In this document: piece by piece, positions 8,834-17,263 of the stretch
Layout of the letters: every line of letters begins with the position of its first letter
How positions within the stretch are numbered: position 1 is the first letter of the stretch
NCBI RefSeq assembly: GCF_031882575.1
Contig: NZ_CP134772.1
Coordinates: 5,739,001 to 5,803,000 of the forward strand
Reading direction: 5' to 3'
Length of the DNA: 64,000 nucleotides
Origin: Pseudomonas sp. VD-NE ins
Lineage (GTDB): Bacteria > Pseudomonadota > Gammaproteobacteria > Pseudomonadales > Pseudomonadaceae
The notes under the pieces: generated by a model
What the model was told of the DNA's origin: nothing
Database searches by the model: none
What the model saw: the letters and a program-made list of their open reading frames with translations, nothing else
Made by a program: the position numbers and the translations under genes

Positions 8834-8847
8834 ACTACCCGGTTAGT
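8834..8847. promoter_or_regulatory. Candidate TetR operator in the quiC1/MFS divergent promoter region
   Basis: ACTACCCGGTTAGT is a 14-bp palindrome with 12 of 14 symmetric positions, centred between the divergent quiC1 and MFS genes. Its left part, GTACTA-N3-GGTTA, recurs upstream of aroQ at 4480-4493. The rest of the 350-bp interval (8656-9006) holds one REPIN and an AT-rich segment but no gene. Confidence 0.5.
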
Positions 8848-9006
8848 TTTGCGTGCGATTATCGAACACAATGGCGGTTTGGCGAATTGACGATTTTTCG
8901 TCCACTGCCCAACATCGACCGCACATTGAGTCCGGATCTGAACCACCGGTCGCAGCGTGCACAGAAAAAGCACACCAAATAACAAATCCAAAAACGGGTG
9001 GAACAC

Positions 9007-10344
9007 ATGATTCCTTCACAGACTTCCCGCATGGCTCCGGCCATGAGCACTGCCACGGGTGGCATCGGCGACAAGATCCGCGGCGCCATGGCTGTCGGCA
9101 AGACCCGTTGGGGCATGCTGGCGCTGGTTTTTTTCGCCACTACCCTGAACTACATCGATCGCGCCGCCCTCGGCGTCATGCAGCCCATCCTCGCCAAGGA
9201 AATGAGCTGGACGGCGATGGATTACGCCAACATCAACTTCTGGTTTCAGGTTGGCTACGCGATCGGCTTCGTCCTGCAGGGCCGCCTGATCGACAGGGTC
9301 GGAGTCAAACGCGTGTTCTTCTGCGCCGTGCTGCTGTGGAGCCTGGCCACCGGTGCCCACGGTCTGGCGACTTCGGCTGTTGGTTTCATGGTCTGCCGGT
9401 TCATCCTCGGCCTGACCGAAGCGGCAAACTACCCGGCCTGCGTGAAAACCACGCGCCTGTGGTTCCCGGCCGGCGAACGTGCAGTGGCCACCGGCATCTT
9501 CAACGCCGGCACCAACGTTGGCGCGATGTTCACGCCAATGCTGCTGCCCCTGGTCCTGCACGTATGGGGCTGGCAAGCGGCGTTCCTGTGCATGTCGGCA
9601 CTCGGCGGGATCTGGCTGTTGTTCTGGGGCTTGAAGTACTTCAACCCGGAAGACCATCCGAGCGTTAAGCAGTCCGAGCTGGACTACATCCAGAAAGAAG
9701 TCGAACCGGAACAGGCTCGTGTGCCCTTCTCGAAAATCCTCCGTATGCGTGGCACTTGGGCCTTCGCCCTCGCCTACTCGCTGACCGCGCCGGTGTTCTG
9801 GTTCTACCTGTACTGGCTGCCGCCGTTTCTCAATCAGCAATACAACCTGGGCATCAACGTCACCCAGATGGGCATTCCGCTGATCATCATCTACGTCACG
9901 GCTGACTTCGGTAGCGTCGGCGGGGGCATCTTGTCTTCGTTCCTGATCGGTCGCGGGATGAACTCGATCAAGGCGCGGCTACTGTCGATGTTCCTGTTTG
10001 CCTGCTGCATCATCGGCGTGGTCATGGCGGCTGGCTCTGCCAATCTGTGGGTGGCGGTGGCTGCGATTTCTCTGGCGATCGGTGCGCACCAGGCCTGGAC
10101 GGCGAACATCTGGAGCCTGGTGATGGACTACACGCCCAAGCACATGATGAGCACGGTGTTCGGTTTCGGCGGCATGTGTGCGGCGATTGGCGGGATGTTC
10201 ATGACCCAGATCGTCGGCCACATCCTCACCGTCACCAACAACAACTACACCGTGTTGTTCACCTTGATCCCGGCGATGTACTTCATTGCGCTGACGTGGA
10301 TGTACTTCATGGCACCGCGCAAGATTCCTACCATCACCGAGTAA
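9007..10344 (+). CDS. MFS transporter, ACS (anion:cation symporter) family
   Basis: A 445-residue, 12-helix major facilitator. The motif NYIDRAALGVMQPIL in helix 1 and the R-x(3)-G/R-x-G-type loop DRVGVKRVFF are typical of the ACS family (hexuronate, glucarate and aromatic acid carriers). Start ATG 9007 is preceded by GGGTGGA. Divergence from quiC1 and proximity to aroQ/shikimate dehydrogenase suggest it imports quinate, shikimate or dehydroshikimate with protons. The substrate is inferred from context only. Confidence 0.85.
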   Translation: MIPSQTSRMAPAMSTATGGIGDKIRGAMAVGKTRWGMLALVFFATTLNYIDRAALGVMQPILAKEMSWTAMDYANINFWFQVGYAIGFVLQGRLIDRVGVKRVFFCAVLLWSLATGAHGLATSAVGFMVCRFILGLTEAANYPACVKTTRLWFPAGERAVATGIFNAGTNVGAMFTPMLLPLVLHVWGWQAAFLCMSALGGIWLLFWGLKYFNPEDHPSVKQSELDYIQKEVEPEQARVPFSKILRMRGTWAFALAYSLTAPVFWFYLYWLPPFLNQQYNLGINVTQMGIPLIIIYVTADFGSVGGGILSSFLIGRGMNSIKARLLSMFLFACCIIGVVMAAGSANLWVAVAAISLAIGAHQAWTANIWSLVMDYTPKHMMSTVFGFGGMCAAIGGMFMTQIVGHILTVTNNNYTVLFTLIPAMYFIALTWMYFMAPRKIPTITE

Positions 10345-10364
10345 TCTGCCTACACCCGGCTTCC

Positions 10365-10450
10365 TTGTAGGAGCTGCGGCACGCTGCGATCTTTTGATCT
10401 TGATGTTGAAGATCAAAAGATCGCAGCCTCGTTTCACTCGTCAGCTCCTA
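10365..10450. repeat. Degenerate REPIN, GTAGGAGCTGC class
   Basis: Left copy TGTAGGAGCTGCGGCACGCT. The right copy is altered (GCAGCCTCGTTTCACTCGTC before AGCTCCTA), so the outer arms no longer pair fully, while the inner GATCAAAAGATCGCAG arms do. Confidence 0.8.
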
Positions 10451-10470
10451 AACAGGGGTTTGCGTATCCC

Positions 10471-11349
10471 TCAACGACGGCTTTGCTGCCACGCTGCCGC
10501 CAGTCCGCTGCAACAGATCACCGCAATGCCGACAATCGTCAACAAGCTCGGCGTGTGATTGAACAGCAACCAGCCCAACAACCCCGCAAACACAATCTGG
10601 CAATAACCGAACGGCGCCAGCAGTGCGGGTGCGGCATGGCGGAACGCCTGGGTCAGAAACAAATGCGCAGTCATCCCGCAACTGCCCAGCGCCAGCATCA
10701 GCCCGGCGTGGGTCAGCGTCGGTACCTGCCAGAAGAACGGCACCAGCGCACTCATCACCAGCGTGTTACACAACCCGGCGAAAAAATTGCTGGTGGTCGG
10801 GCTGTCCACTTCGGCGAGCTTGCGCGTGAGCAATTGATAGAAACAGAAAAACAGCGCCGAGCAGAACGGCAGCAACACCGCCGGGGTGAACAATTCACCG
10901 CCCGGGTGGACGATGATCAGCACGCCGATAAAGCCGCAGATCACCGCGATCCATTGCCCGCGCGTCACTCGTTCCTTGAGCAGCGGCACCGACAATGCGG
11001 TCACCAACACTGGCGCAAGAAAGTTGACCGCCGTGGCTTCCGCCAACGGGATGTACAGCAGCGCCGTGGTGAAAAACAGGCTCGTACCGAGTAGGCAAAG
11101 TGCTCGGGTCAACTGCCATAACGGCTTCTTGGTGCGCAGGACGCGCAACCCGGATTGCGGCAGAAAAATCCCCGCCATCAGCAGTGTGTGCACCAGATAG
11201 CGCGCCCAGACCACCATCACGATCGGATAGAAACCGGACAGGTATTTCGACAGCGCGTCGTGACTGGAGAACAGGAAGGTTGCCACGACAATCAGCAAGA
11301 TCCCCTTGAAAGGTTGGTTGACTCCGGAGAGCGGGGTGCTGACGGTCAT
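10471..11349 (-). CDS. DMT-superfamily (EamA) transporter
   Basis: A 292-residue protein with ten predicted membrane helices in two EamA repeats (first from GILLIVVATFLFSSHDALSK, second from PFCSALFFCFYQLL). It follows the Gfo/Idh/MocA and TIM-barrel genes on the same strand, 100 bp downstream, and may be the permease of that catabolic unit. DMT proteins are often exporters, but some act in metabolite uptake; direction and substrate are unknown. The ATG at 11349 is used. Confidence 0.85.
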   Translation of the reverse strand: MTVSTPLSGVNQPFKGILLIVVATFLFSSHDALSKYLSGFYPIVMVVWARYLVHTLLMAGIFLPQSGLRVLRTKKPLWQLTRALCLLGTSLFFTTALLYIPLAEATAVNFLAPVLVTALSVPLLKERVTRGQWIAVICGFIGVLIIVHPGGELFTPAVLLPFCSALFFCFYQLLTRKLAEVDSPTTSNFFAGLCNTLVMSALVPFFWQVPTLTHAGLMLALGSCGMTAHLFLTQAFRHAAPALLAPFGYCQIVFAGLLGWLLFNHTPSLLTIVGIAVICCSGLAAAWQQSRR

Positions 11350-11408
11350 TGGATTTCCTTGTGGTGCCGTAAAAAATCAAAAGCTGCGCAGGCAGCCTCG
11401 CCTCCCCC

Positions 11409-11433
11409 TGTGGGAGCGGGCTTGCCCGCGATA
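11409..11433. repeat. Single REP, GGGAGCGGGCTTGCCCGCG variant
   Basis: A lone palindrome CTGTGGGAGCGGGCTTGCCC continuing GCGATAG, without an inverted partner, between the DMT and isomerase genes. Confidence 0.8.
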
Positions 11434-11448
11434 GGTGCGCAGCACCGC

Positions 11449-12264
11449 TTACAGCCGCGCCAACAATTCCCGGGTTCTGTCGATCGCCATCTGCGCTCGC
11501 TTTAATCCGCTCACGCCCTGCTCGAGCAGTTTCACCGTGGGAATTTCCAGACTCAGTGGAATATTAGTCGGCAGCGCTTTCAACAACCCGAGCAGATCGC
11601 AATCGCCCTCGCCGGGAAACCGCCGCTCGTTGCGCGCCTGACGCAAGATCTCGGCCATGTCTGACGGTCGCGGCCCCGCGACATCACATAACTGTGCATA
11701 ACGCAGGCGCGACACCGACACTTCTGCCAGATCCTCCAAGCGTGACGCCGAACGATCAAAGTGGAACGCATCAACCAGCACCGCAGCGTTTTCCCGATCA
11801 GCGTTCTCGACAATGCGCAGCGCTTGTTCGAGGTTGCGCGCATCGGTCCAGGGCATGAACTCCAGATGCGGGTGCAACCCGTAAGGCGCGGCCAGATCGC
11901 ACAGCGCCGCAAAGTTATCGGTGAGCCGCTGTTCGTCAGGATCGTTACCGGCAACCAGCAATTCGGTAGCGCCAAATTCCGCACCGACCGTAAGAAGTTT
12001 CTCGAAATCGGCGACGTCGGTTTGCGGCTTCAGACGCAGGATTTCCACGTCGAGCACGCGAATTCCGGTATCCCGCAACTGTGCCAACGTCTGCCGCCGC
12101 AAATCACCATCGGCGACCAACGGGAAGTGATATTCCTCAGGTGTTGCCGGTTCCAGACGCAGGCCAACATGGCTGTAACCAGCACGTGCAGCGACTTCGA
12201 CCATTTGCGGTGGCGATAACTCCAGCACGGTAAGGCTGGCCAATGAGAGGATTCGTTCACTCAT
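11449..12264 (-). CDS. Sugar-phosphate isomerase/epimerase-type TIM-barrel protein
   Basis: A 271-residue AP-endonuclease-2 superfamily barrel (MSERILSLASLTVLELSPP start; metal-ligand-like E in HLEFMPWTD, D/H in VLVDAFHFDRS, Q in YAQLCDVAG and E in PLSLEIPT). The four ligands are those used by xylose-isomerase-like dehydratases and epimerases such as IolE, IolI or QuiC. The ATG at 12264 lies two bases after the upstream dehydrogenase stop, so the pair is translationally coupled. Its substrate is unknown; a cyclitol, sugar acid or dehydroshikimate-like compound would fit. Confidence 0.85.
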   Translation of the reverse strand: MSERILSLASLTVLELSPPQMVEVAARAGYSHVGLRLEPATPEEYHFPLVADGDLRRQTLAQLRDTGIRVLDVEILRLKPQTDVADFEKLLTVGAEFGATELLVAGNDPDEQRLTDNFAALCDLAAPYGLHPHLEFMPWTDARNLEQALRIVENADRENAAVLVDAFHFDRSASRLEDLAEVSVSRLRYAQLCDVAGPRPSDMAEILRQARNERRFPGEGDCDLLGLLKALPTNIPLSLEIPTVKLLEQGVSGLKRAQMAIDRTRELLARL

Positions 12265-12266
12265 GT

Positions 12267-13328
12267 TCAAGCCTCGATCAGTGCAGGGGCGCTGGCTCGA
12301 CCGGTAGCGGCGGCCTCGCGAATGGCTTCAATCAGCGCAAGGGTGCGGGCGCCATCGGCCGCGCTGACCAGTGGCTCGACTTCACGCCGCGCCACGCGTA
12401 CGAAATGCTGTAACTGCAAGCGTAAAGCTTCTTCACCGTTGTAGGACTCTTCGACCACTAGCAACGGTTCATGCCAACCGGCGTCGACCTGATCGGCGGC
12501 GTAATGCCAGCGTTTGAGTTGCGGAATGCTCAAGGCGCCGGCAGTCCCCGCCAGCAGATAGCACGGCTGATCGGCCTGGCGCGGATATACCGGGTTCTCG
12601 CCGGAATCCAGCTCCCAACTCCACGGCGCGGCGACCGCGTCGGAACCGCACAATGTGCCCAATGTGCCACCCTCGAATTGCAGCAACACCGCCGCGCTGT
12701 CTTCGTTGGCGAAACCGCGCACTGAGTTGTCAGTGATCGCTTGCACCGAGCGCACTTCACCGCACAGGTGACGCAGCAGATCGAGGTCGTGAATCAGATT
12801 GGTCAGCAACATCCCGGCGCCCGGTTCGCGGCGCCACGGGATCTCGAAATAACTGTCGGGTTTGCGCAACTGAAACAGCGCGGTGACCGTGGTCAAACGC
12901 CCGAGCGCTCCGCTCTGTACCAACTCATGGGCGCGTACGATCAGCGGGTTGTGGCGCCGATGATGGCCGACCAGCACCGGCACGCCGCTGCTTTTGACCG
13001 CCGAGACTAGCTCGCGCGCCTCATCTAGGTGCACCCCGACCGGCTTCTCCAGAAGCACCGGCACACCCGCCGCCAGACAATCGAGCGCGGTGCTGACGTG
13101 TTGATTATTCGGATTGGCGACGATGACTGCGTCTGGCCTGATCTGCTCGAGCATCTGACGGTGATCGGCGAAATGCCTGATACCCCATTCAGCCGCAAGC
13201 CCTGCTGCTTGCGGCCCCGGATCAGCCACTGCGCACAGCGTCGCTTCGTTGAGGGTTTGCAGATGCCGATAATGTTGCTGGCCCATGTTGCCGGCGCCGA
13301 TCAAGGCGATTCGAAGGGGCGAATTCAA
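12267..13328 (-). CDS. Gfo/Idh/MocA-family NAD(P)-dependent dehydrogenase
   Basis: A 353-residue oxidoreductase with an N-terminal Rossmann fold (IALIGAGNMGQQHYRHL) and the family's catalytic EKPVGV segment (VLLEKPVGVHLDEA). The C-terminal beta-sheet domain has HDLDLLRHLCG. Members oxidise or reduce polyol, inositol or sugar hydroxyls. I chose the TTG at 13328 because AGAGGA sits seven bases upstream and the family starts just before the first strand; a farther start at 13364 would add 12 residues. First gene of the three-gene leftward unit. Confidence 0.85.
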   Translation of the reverse strand: MNSPLRIALIGAGNMGQQHYRHLQTLNEATLCAVADPGPQAAGLAAEWGIRHFADHRQMLEQIRPDAVIVANPNNQHVSTALDCLAAGVPVLLEKPVGVHLDEARELVSAVKSSGVPVLVGHHRRHNPLIVRAHELVQSGALGRLTTVTALFQLRKPDSYFEIPWRREPGAGMLLTNLIHDLDLLRHLCGEVRSVQAITDNSVRGFANEDSAAVLLQFEGGTLGTLCGSDAVAAPWSWELDSGENPVYPRQADQPCYLLAGTAGALSIPQLKRWHYAADQVDAGWHEPLLVVEESYNGEEALRLQLQHFVRVARREVEPLVSAADGARTLALIEAIREAAATGRASAPALIEA

Positions 13329-13377
13329 GGTGCGGTCCTCTTGTGATTGTTCTCGGAATAACACTCCGCAAACAATT

Positions 13378-13392
13378 TAGAACCGAGTTCCA
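13378..13392. promoter_or_regulatory. Candidate IclR-type operator upstream of the leftward catabolic unit
   Basis: TAGAACCGAGTTCCA lies 50 bp before the dehydrogenase start and has imperfect dyad symmetry. It matches the perfect palindrome at 14471-14485 in 11 of 15 positions. Confidence 0.4.
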
Positions 13393-13459
13393 GAATCAAA
13401 CACCCATCAACCGCAAAACCGTGCGAACACCGCACAAATTCACGCCAACCGAATATCCA

Positions 13460-13543
13460 TGTAGGAGCTGCCGAAGGCTGCGATCTTTTGATTTTGCTAT
13501 TGAAAGACAAGGTCAAAAGATCGCAGCCTTCGGCAGCTCCTAT
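13460..13543. repeat. REPIN, GTAGGAGCTGCCG class
   Basis: Inverted copies of TGTAGGAGCTGCCGAAGGCT plus GCGATCTTTTGA, lying between the dehydrogenase promoter region and the 3' end of the IclR gene. Confidence 0.88.
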
Positions 13544-13560
13544 CGGGGATTTTCGGCGGA

Positions 13561-14349
13561 TTAGATAAACAGTTCCGAGGCCAGGCTTGCTGCTGATAAT
13601 TCCTCGGTGAAGGTCAGCAACAGCGGCGCCAGCTCATGCAACCGCGCCCCCGGCATCCGCGCACTCGGCCCGGCGATACTCAGCACGCCAATCACCCGAC
13701 CATCCGTTGGATGCTTCACCACCGCCGCAATCGCCGAAGTCCCCACGGCCGAACTCTCCTCGACACAGGCATAGCCCTGTTCACGGGCCAGGCGCAGTCG
13801 CTCGAGCAATTCAATATTGGAGCGCGGCGCATTCGGCCCGACACCCACCGGCACCTCCGCCGCCTGCCGCTCGACCAGCGACAACGCCTCGGCGTCACTC
13901 ATGCACGCCAGCCACGCATGCCCGGAGGCGGTGTAGAACAGCGGCGCATCGCGGCCCATGTCCGGGTCATAACGCAGACCGGTGCGCGCGCCTTGTGCCT
14001 TGGCAATCCAGGTCTGGCGCTCGCCATCGATCACGCCCAAACGCACCAGTTCACCGGTTTCCTGCGCCAGTCGATCAAGCACTGGCTGGACGATATCGGC
14101 GCCGCTGCTCGACAAATACTGGAAGCCCATCGCGACCAGTTTGGTCGACAGGTGATAACGCAAGGTTTCCGCGTTCTGCCGCACATAGCCCAAGCGAATC
14201 AACTCGGCGAGCAAGCGGTGCGTTGCGCTTTTGGGGATATCCAGTTGCTCGGCCAGGGTCTGCATCGGTAGCCCGCGCGGATCACTGGTAAGGGCTTCCA
14301 GCACACTGAAAACCCGTTCGATCTGACTGCCGGCCATGGGGATATCCAA
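13561..14349 (-). CDS. IclR-family transcriptional regulator
   Basis: A 262-residue regulator. The N-terminal winged helix-turn-helix (IERVFSVLEALTSDPRG ... LPMQTLAEQLDIPKSATHRLLAEL) is followed by the GAF-like effector domain with the usual C-terminal segment GVLSIAGPSARM. It lies between the two catabolic units and diverges from the flavoprotein gene. The promoter interval contains TGGAATCAAATTCCA, which is close to known IclR boxes, so local control of both units is likely. The effector is unknown. Confidence 0.92.
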   Translation of the reverse strand: MDIPMAGSQIERVFSVLEALTSDPRGLPMQTLAEQLDIPKSATHRLLAELIRLGYVRQNAETLRYHLSTKLVAMGFQYLSSSGADIVQPVLDRLAQETGELVRLGVIDGERQTWIAKAQGARTGLRYDPDMGRDAPLFYTASGHAWLACMSDAEALSLVERQAAEVPVGVGPNAPRSNIELLERLRLAREQGYACVEESSAVGTSAIAAVVKHPTDGRVIGVLSIAGPSARMPGARLHELAPLLLTFTEELSAASLASELFI

Positions 14350-14470
14350 AGGAAATTTTGCCGATTCTAGAAGACATCAGCGGCAAAGCGAAATCCGGAA
14401 CCGGTTGTTCGATAACCGCCCGCTTTGTTCAGTCAAGGCTTGTCGCGCTGCGCCATCACTGGTTATTTTC

Positions 14471-14485
14471 TGGAATCAAATTCCA
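14471..14485. promoter_or_regulatory. IclR-type palindromic operator
   Basis: TGGAAT-CAA-ATTCCA is a perfect 6+6 inverted repeat in the 165-bp interval between the divergent iclR-family gene and the flavoprotein gene. It resembles the E. coli IclR consensus TGGAAATNATTTCCA. Binding is inferred. Confidence 0.6.
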
Positions 14486-14514
14486 AAAACAATTCATCGC
14501 TGGAGCGTTGTTTG

Positions 14515-16254
14515 ATGTCTGCCGAACTCCCTGATATCGACTGCGACGTATTGGTCGTCGGTTCTGGCGCCGCCGGGTTGTCGGCCGCCGTCACCGCCGC
14601 GTGGCATGGCTTGAAAGTCATCGTCGTCGAAAAGGATCCGGTATTCGGTGGCGCCACCGCATGGTCCGGTGGTTGGGCTTGGGTGCCGTGCAATCCGCTG
14701 GCCCGTCGGGCCGGCATCGTCGAAGACATCGAACAACCGCGCACCTATTTGCGCCATGAACTGGGCGAGCACTTTGACCCGGCGATGATCGATGCCTTTC
14801 TTGAAGCCGGGCCGCGCATGGTCGCGTTTTTCGAGCAGCACACCGCCCTGCAATTTGCCGACGGCAACGCCATTGCCGACATTCATGGCGACACGCCGGG
14901 CGCTGGCACTGGTGGCCGCTCGGTCATCGCCGCGCCTTACGATGGACGCAAGGTCGGACGCTTGCTCAAGCGCCTTCGTACAACGATGCGCGAAACATCC
15001 TTCATGGGCATGCCGATCATGGCCGGCGCCGATCTGTCGGCCTTCCTCAATCTGACCCGTTCGCTGAAAGCCGCATGGCATGTCGCTCGGCGCTTCACTC
15101 GGCACCTGTTCGACCTCGTAGTGCATGGCCGGGCGATGCAACTGGTCAACGGCGTGGCGCTGGTGGCAAGGCTGGCGAAGTCCGCCGAAGACCTTGGCGT
15201 TCTGCTCTGGGAGTCGGCGCCTGTGACGGAATTGCTGCGTGATGGCTCGCGCGTCTCGGGGGCTGTGGTCAACACAGGCAAAGGCCCGATCCGCATTCAT
15301 GCACGCAAAGCCGTAGTACTCGCCGCCGGTGGTTTTGCCAATGACATCGAGCGACGCAAAGCCCTGTTCCCGCGCACGCCGACCGGTCACGAGCATTGGG
15401 CGCTGCCACCGCTGGCCGTCAACGGCGATGGCCTGCGCCTGGGCGAAAGCGTCGGTGCACGGGTCAATACCGATGTGGCTTCGCCCGTGGCGTGGGCACC
15501 GGTATCGCAAGTGCCACATGCCGACGGCAGCACCGGTCATTTCCCACACATCATCGAGCGCGGCAAACCCGGGATCATCGGCGTGCTGAGTAACGGCCAA
15601 CGTTTCGTCAACGAAGCCAACGGTTATTACGACTACGTCAGCGCCATGGTCGCTGCTGCGCCGGAAGGTGAAGAAGTCGCCTCGTGGCTGATCTGCACCC
15701 ACGCCTTTCAACGGCGTTATGGCCTGGGCATATCGCGGCCGTTTCCGCTGCCAGTGTCAGAATTTATCCGTAGCGGCTATCTGAAAACCGGTAACACCGT
15801 TGAAGAATTGGCCCTTGCCTGCGGCATCGACCCGAGCGGCTTGCGCCAGACTGTGGATAACTACAACCGCCATGCCTGTCACGGCGAAGACCCGTTGTTC
15901 GGTCGCGGCGCAACACCCTACAACCGCAAACAGGGTGATCCGGCGAACCTTCCCAACCCCTGCGTTGCCCCAATAGACACCGGCCCGCTCTATGCCGTGA
16001 AAGTCCAGCCGGGCTGCTTCGGCACCTTCGCCGGACTCAAGGTCAATCCCCACGCGCAAGTGCTGGATGCCCGCGAACAGCCCATCGTCGGCCTCTACGC
16101 AGCGGGTGGCGACATGGCCAGCATCATGGGCGGCCACTACCCGGCGGGCGGGATCAACCTCGGCCCGGCGCTGACTTTCGGTTACATCGCCGCCCGGCAC
16201 ATAGCCGGCATGACTGCTTTCGAACAGGAGATCGACCATGCAGCACATCGTTAA
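14515..16254 (+). CDS. FAD-dependent oxidoreductase, KstD/fumarate-reductase flavoprotein family
   Basis: A 579-residue flavoprotein. The N-terminal dinucleotide fold is VLVVGSGAAGLSAAVTAA with acidic VVEKD. It then has the GGATAWSGGWAWVPCN loop, and the C-terminal FAD-closing GHYPAGGINLGPALTFGY. This is the architecture of 3-ketosteroid delta-1-dehydrogenases and related enzymes that desaturate next to a ketone. No steroid genes are nearby; the neighbours suggest a cyclic hydroxy-acid or cyclitol substrate. Start ATG 14515 is preceded by GGAGCG. It overlaps the aldo/keto reductase gene by 17 bp. Confidence 0.87.
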   Translation: MSAELPDIDCDVLVVGSGAAGLSAAVTAAWHGLKVIVVEKDPVFGGATAWSGGWAWVPCNPLARRAGIVEDIEQPRTYLRHELGEHFDPAMIDAFLEAGPRMVAFFEQHTALQFADGNAIADIHGDTPGAGTGGRSVIAAPYDGRKVGRLLKRLRTTMRETSFMGMPIMAGADLSAFLNLTRSLKAAWHVARRFTRHLFDLVVHGRAMQLVNGVALVARLAKSAEDLGVLLWESAPVTELLRDGSRVSGAVVNTGKGPIRIHARKAVVLAAGGFANDIERRKALFPRTPTGHEHWALPPLAVNGDGLRLGESVGARVNTDVASPVAWAPVSQVPHADGSTGHFPHIIERGKPGIIGVLSNGQRFVNEANGYYDYVSAMVAAAPEGEEVASWLICTHAFQRRYGLGISRPFPLPVSEFIRSGYLKTGNTVEELALACGIDPSGLRQTVDNYNRHACHGEDPLFGRGATPYNRKQGDPANLPNPCVAPIDTGPLYAVKVQPGCFGTFAGLKVNPHAQVLDAREQPIVGLYAAGGDMASIMGGHYPAGGINLGPALTFGYIAARHIAGMTAFEQEIDHAAHR

Positions 16255-17071
16255 CGCCCAAGGTTTGAACATGCCGAAACTCGGCCTCGGCACCTGGCCG
16301 ATGCTTGGCGACGAATGCACCCGCGCCGTGGAGCAAGCGCTGGAACTGGGTTATCGACACATCGACACGGCAGCGGCCTACAACAATGAAGACGCCGTCG
16401 GACAAGCACTGGCGAATACGCCGACACCGCGCGAGCAGATTCATGTCACCAGCAAGGTCTGGTGGGATCAGTTGCAACCCGACGCGATGCGCCATTCCAT
16501 GGACCGCAGCCTCACTGCCTTGCGCAGTGACTACGTCGACCTGTTCATGATTCATTGGCCGACCACCGACTGGGACCTGCCACGCACCCTCGCCACGCTG
16601 GCCTCCTTCAAGGAGCAAGGCCTGGCGCGCAACATCGGCGTGGCGAATTTCCCGCTGCCACTGCTGCGCAAAGTCGTCGAGGAATACGGCATCGGTCTGT
16701 CAGCGATTCAGGTCGAGTACCACGTCCTTCTCGGCCAGAACGCCCTGCTCGACTACGCCCGTCAACACGACATGGCACTGACGGCCTACACCCCCCTGGC
16801 GCGCAATAAGGTCTCGGACATCTCGCAGATCCAACAGATAGCCAACAAACACGGTGTGTTGCCGACCCAGGTAGCGTTGAAATGGTTGCTCGATCAGCCG
16901 AATGTTGCGGCCATTCCCAAGGCCAGCAGCCGCGCCAATCAACTGGCCAACCTCGCATCGCTGCAGGTCGAACTCGACGATGAAGACCGCGCATTGATTG
17001 CCGCGCTATCGAAGCGCGAGCGTCAAGTCAGCCCGGATTTCGCCCCCGAGTGGGATGCGTTTGATCGCTGA
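16238..17071 (+). CDS. Aldo/keto reductase (2,5-diketo-D-gluconate reductase-like)
   Basis: A 277-residue NADPH-dependent reductase. The catalytic tetrad is visible: Asp and Tyr in GYRHIDTAAAYNNED, Lys in VTSKVWWD and His in FMIHWPTTDW. The cofactor segment AIPKASSRANQ is near the C-terminus. It resembles DkgB/AKR5 enzymes, which reduce keto sugars and aldehydes. Its start lies inside the preceding flavoprotein gene, so the two are co-translated and probably act in sequence on the same metabolite. Confidence 0.9.
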   Translation: MQHIVNAQGLNMPKLGLGTWPMLGDECTRAVEQALELGYRHIDTAAAYNNEDAVGQALANTPTPREQIHVTSKVWWDQLQPDAMRHSMDRSLTALRSDYVDLFMIHWPTTDWDLPRTLATLASFKEQGLARNIGVANFPLPLLRKVVEEYGIGLSAIQVEYHVLLGQNALLDYARQHDMALTAYTPLARNKVSDISQIQQIANKHGVLPTQVALKWLLDQPNVAAIPKASSRANQLANLASLQVELDDEDRALIAALSKRERQVSPDFAPEWDAFDR

Positions 17072-17133
17072 TTAATGATCCGGCGATAGAAATCCTGCGC
17101 GGGATTGAATTTGCCGCGCGCCAGACCGTCAAT

Positions 17134-17171
17134 AACAGGCCCGACCTCGTCAGCACGAGGCCGGGCCTGTT
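17134..17171 (+). terminator. Probable terminator after the aldo/keto reductase
   Basis: A 17-bp stem, AACAGGCCCGACCTCGT paired to ACGAGGCCGGGCCTGTT with one mismatch and a four-base loop, followed by TTTG. The stem is strong; the T-tract is short. Confidence 0.65.
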
Positions 17172-17263
17172 TGCATGTGGCCAATAGACGGACGACCGGA
17201 CTGGCGCCACACTCACACAACAGCAACACTCATCACCACCCGATACACACAGAGGATTCCCAC

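Noticed and set aside
7579..8982. 467-codon plus-strand frame opposite quiC1 and its promoter
   Set aside because: Antisense shadow; quiC1 shows all metal-ligand residues at the expected positions.
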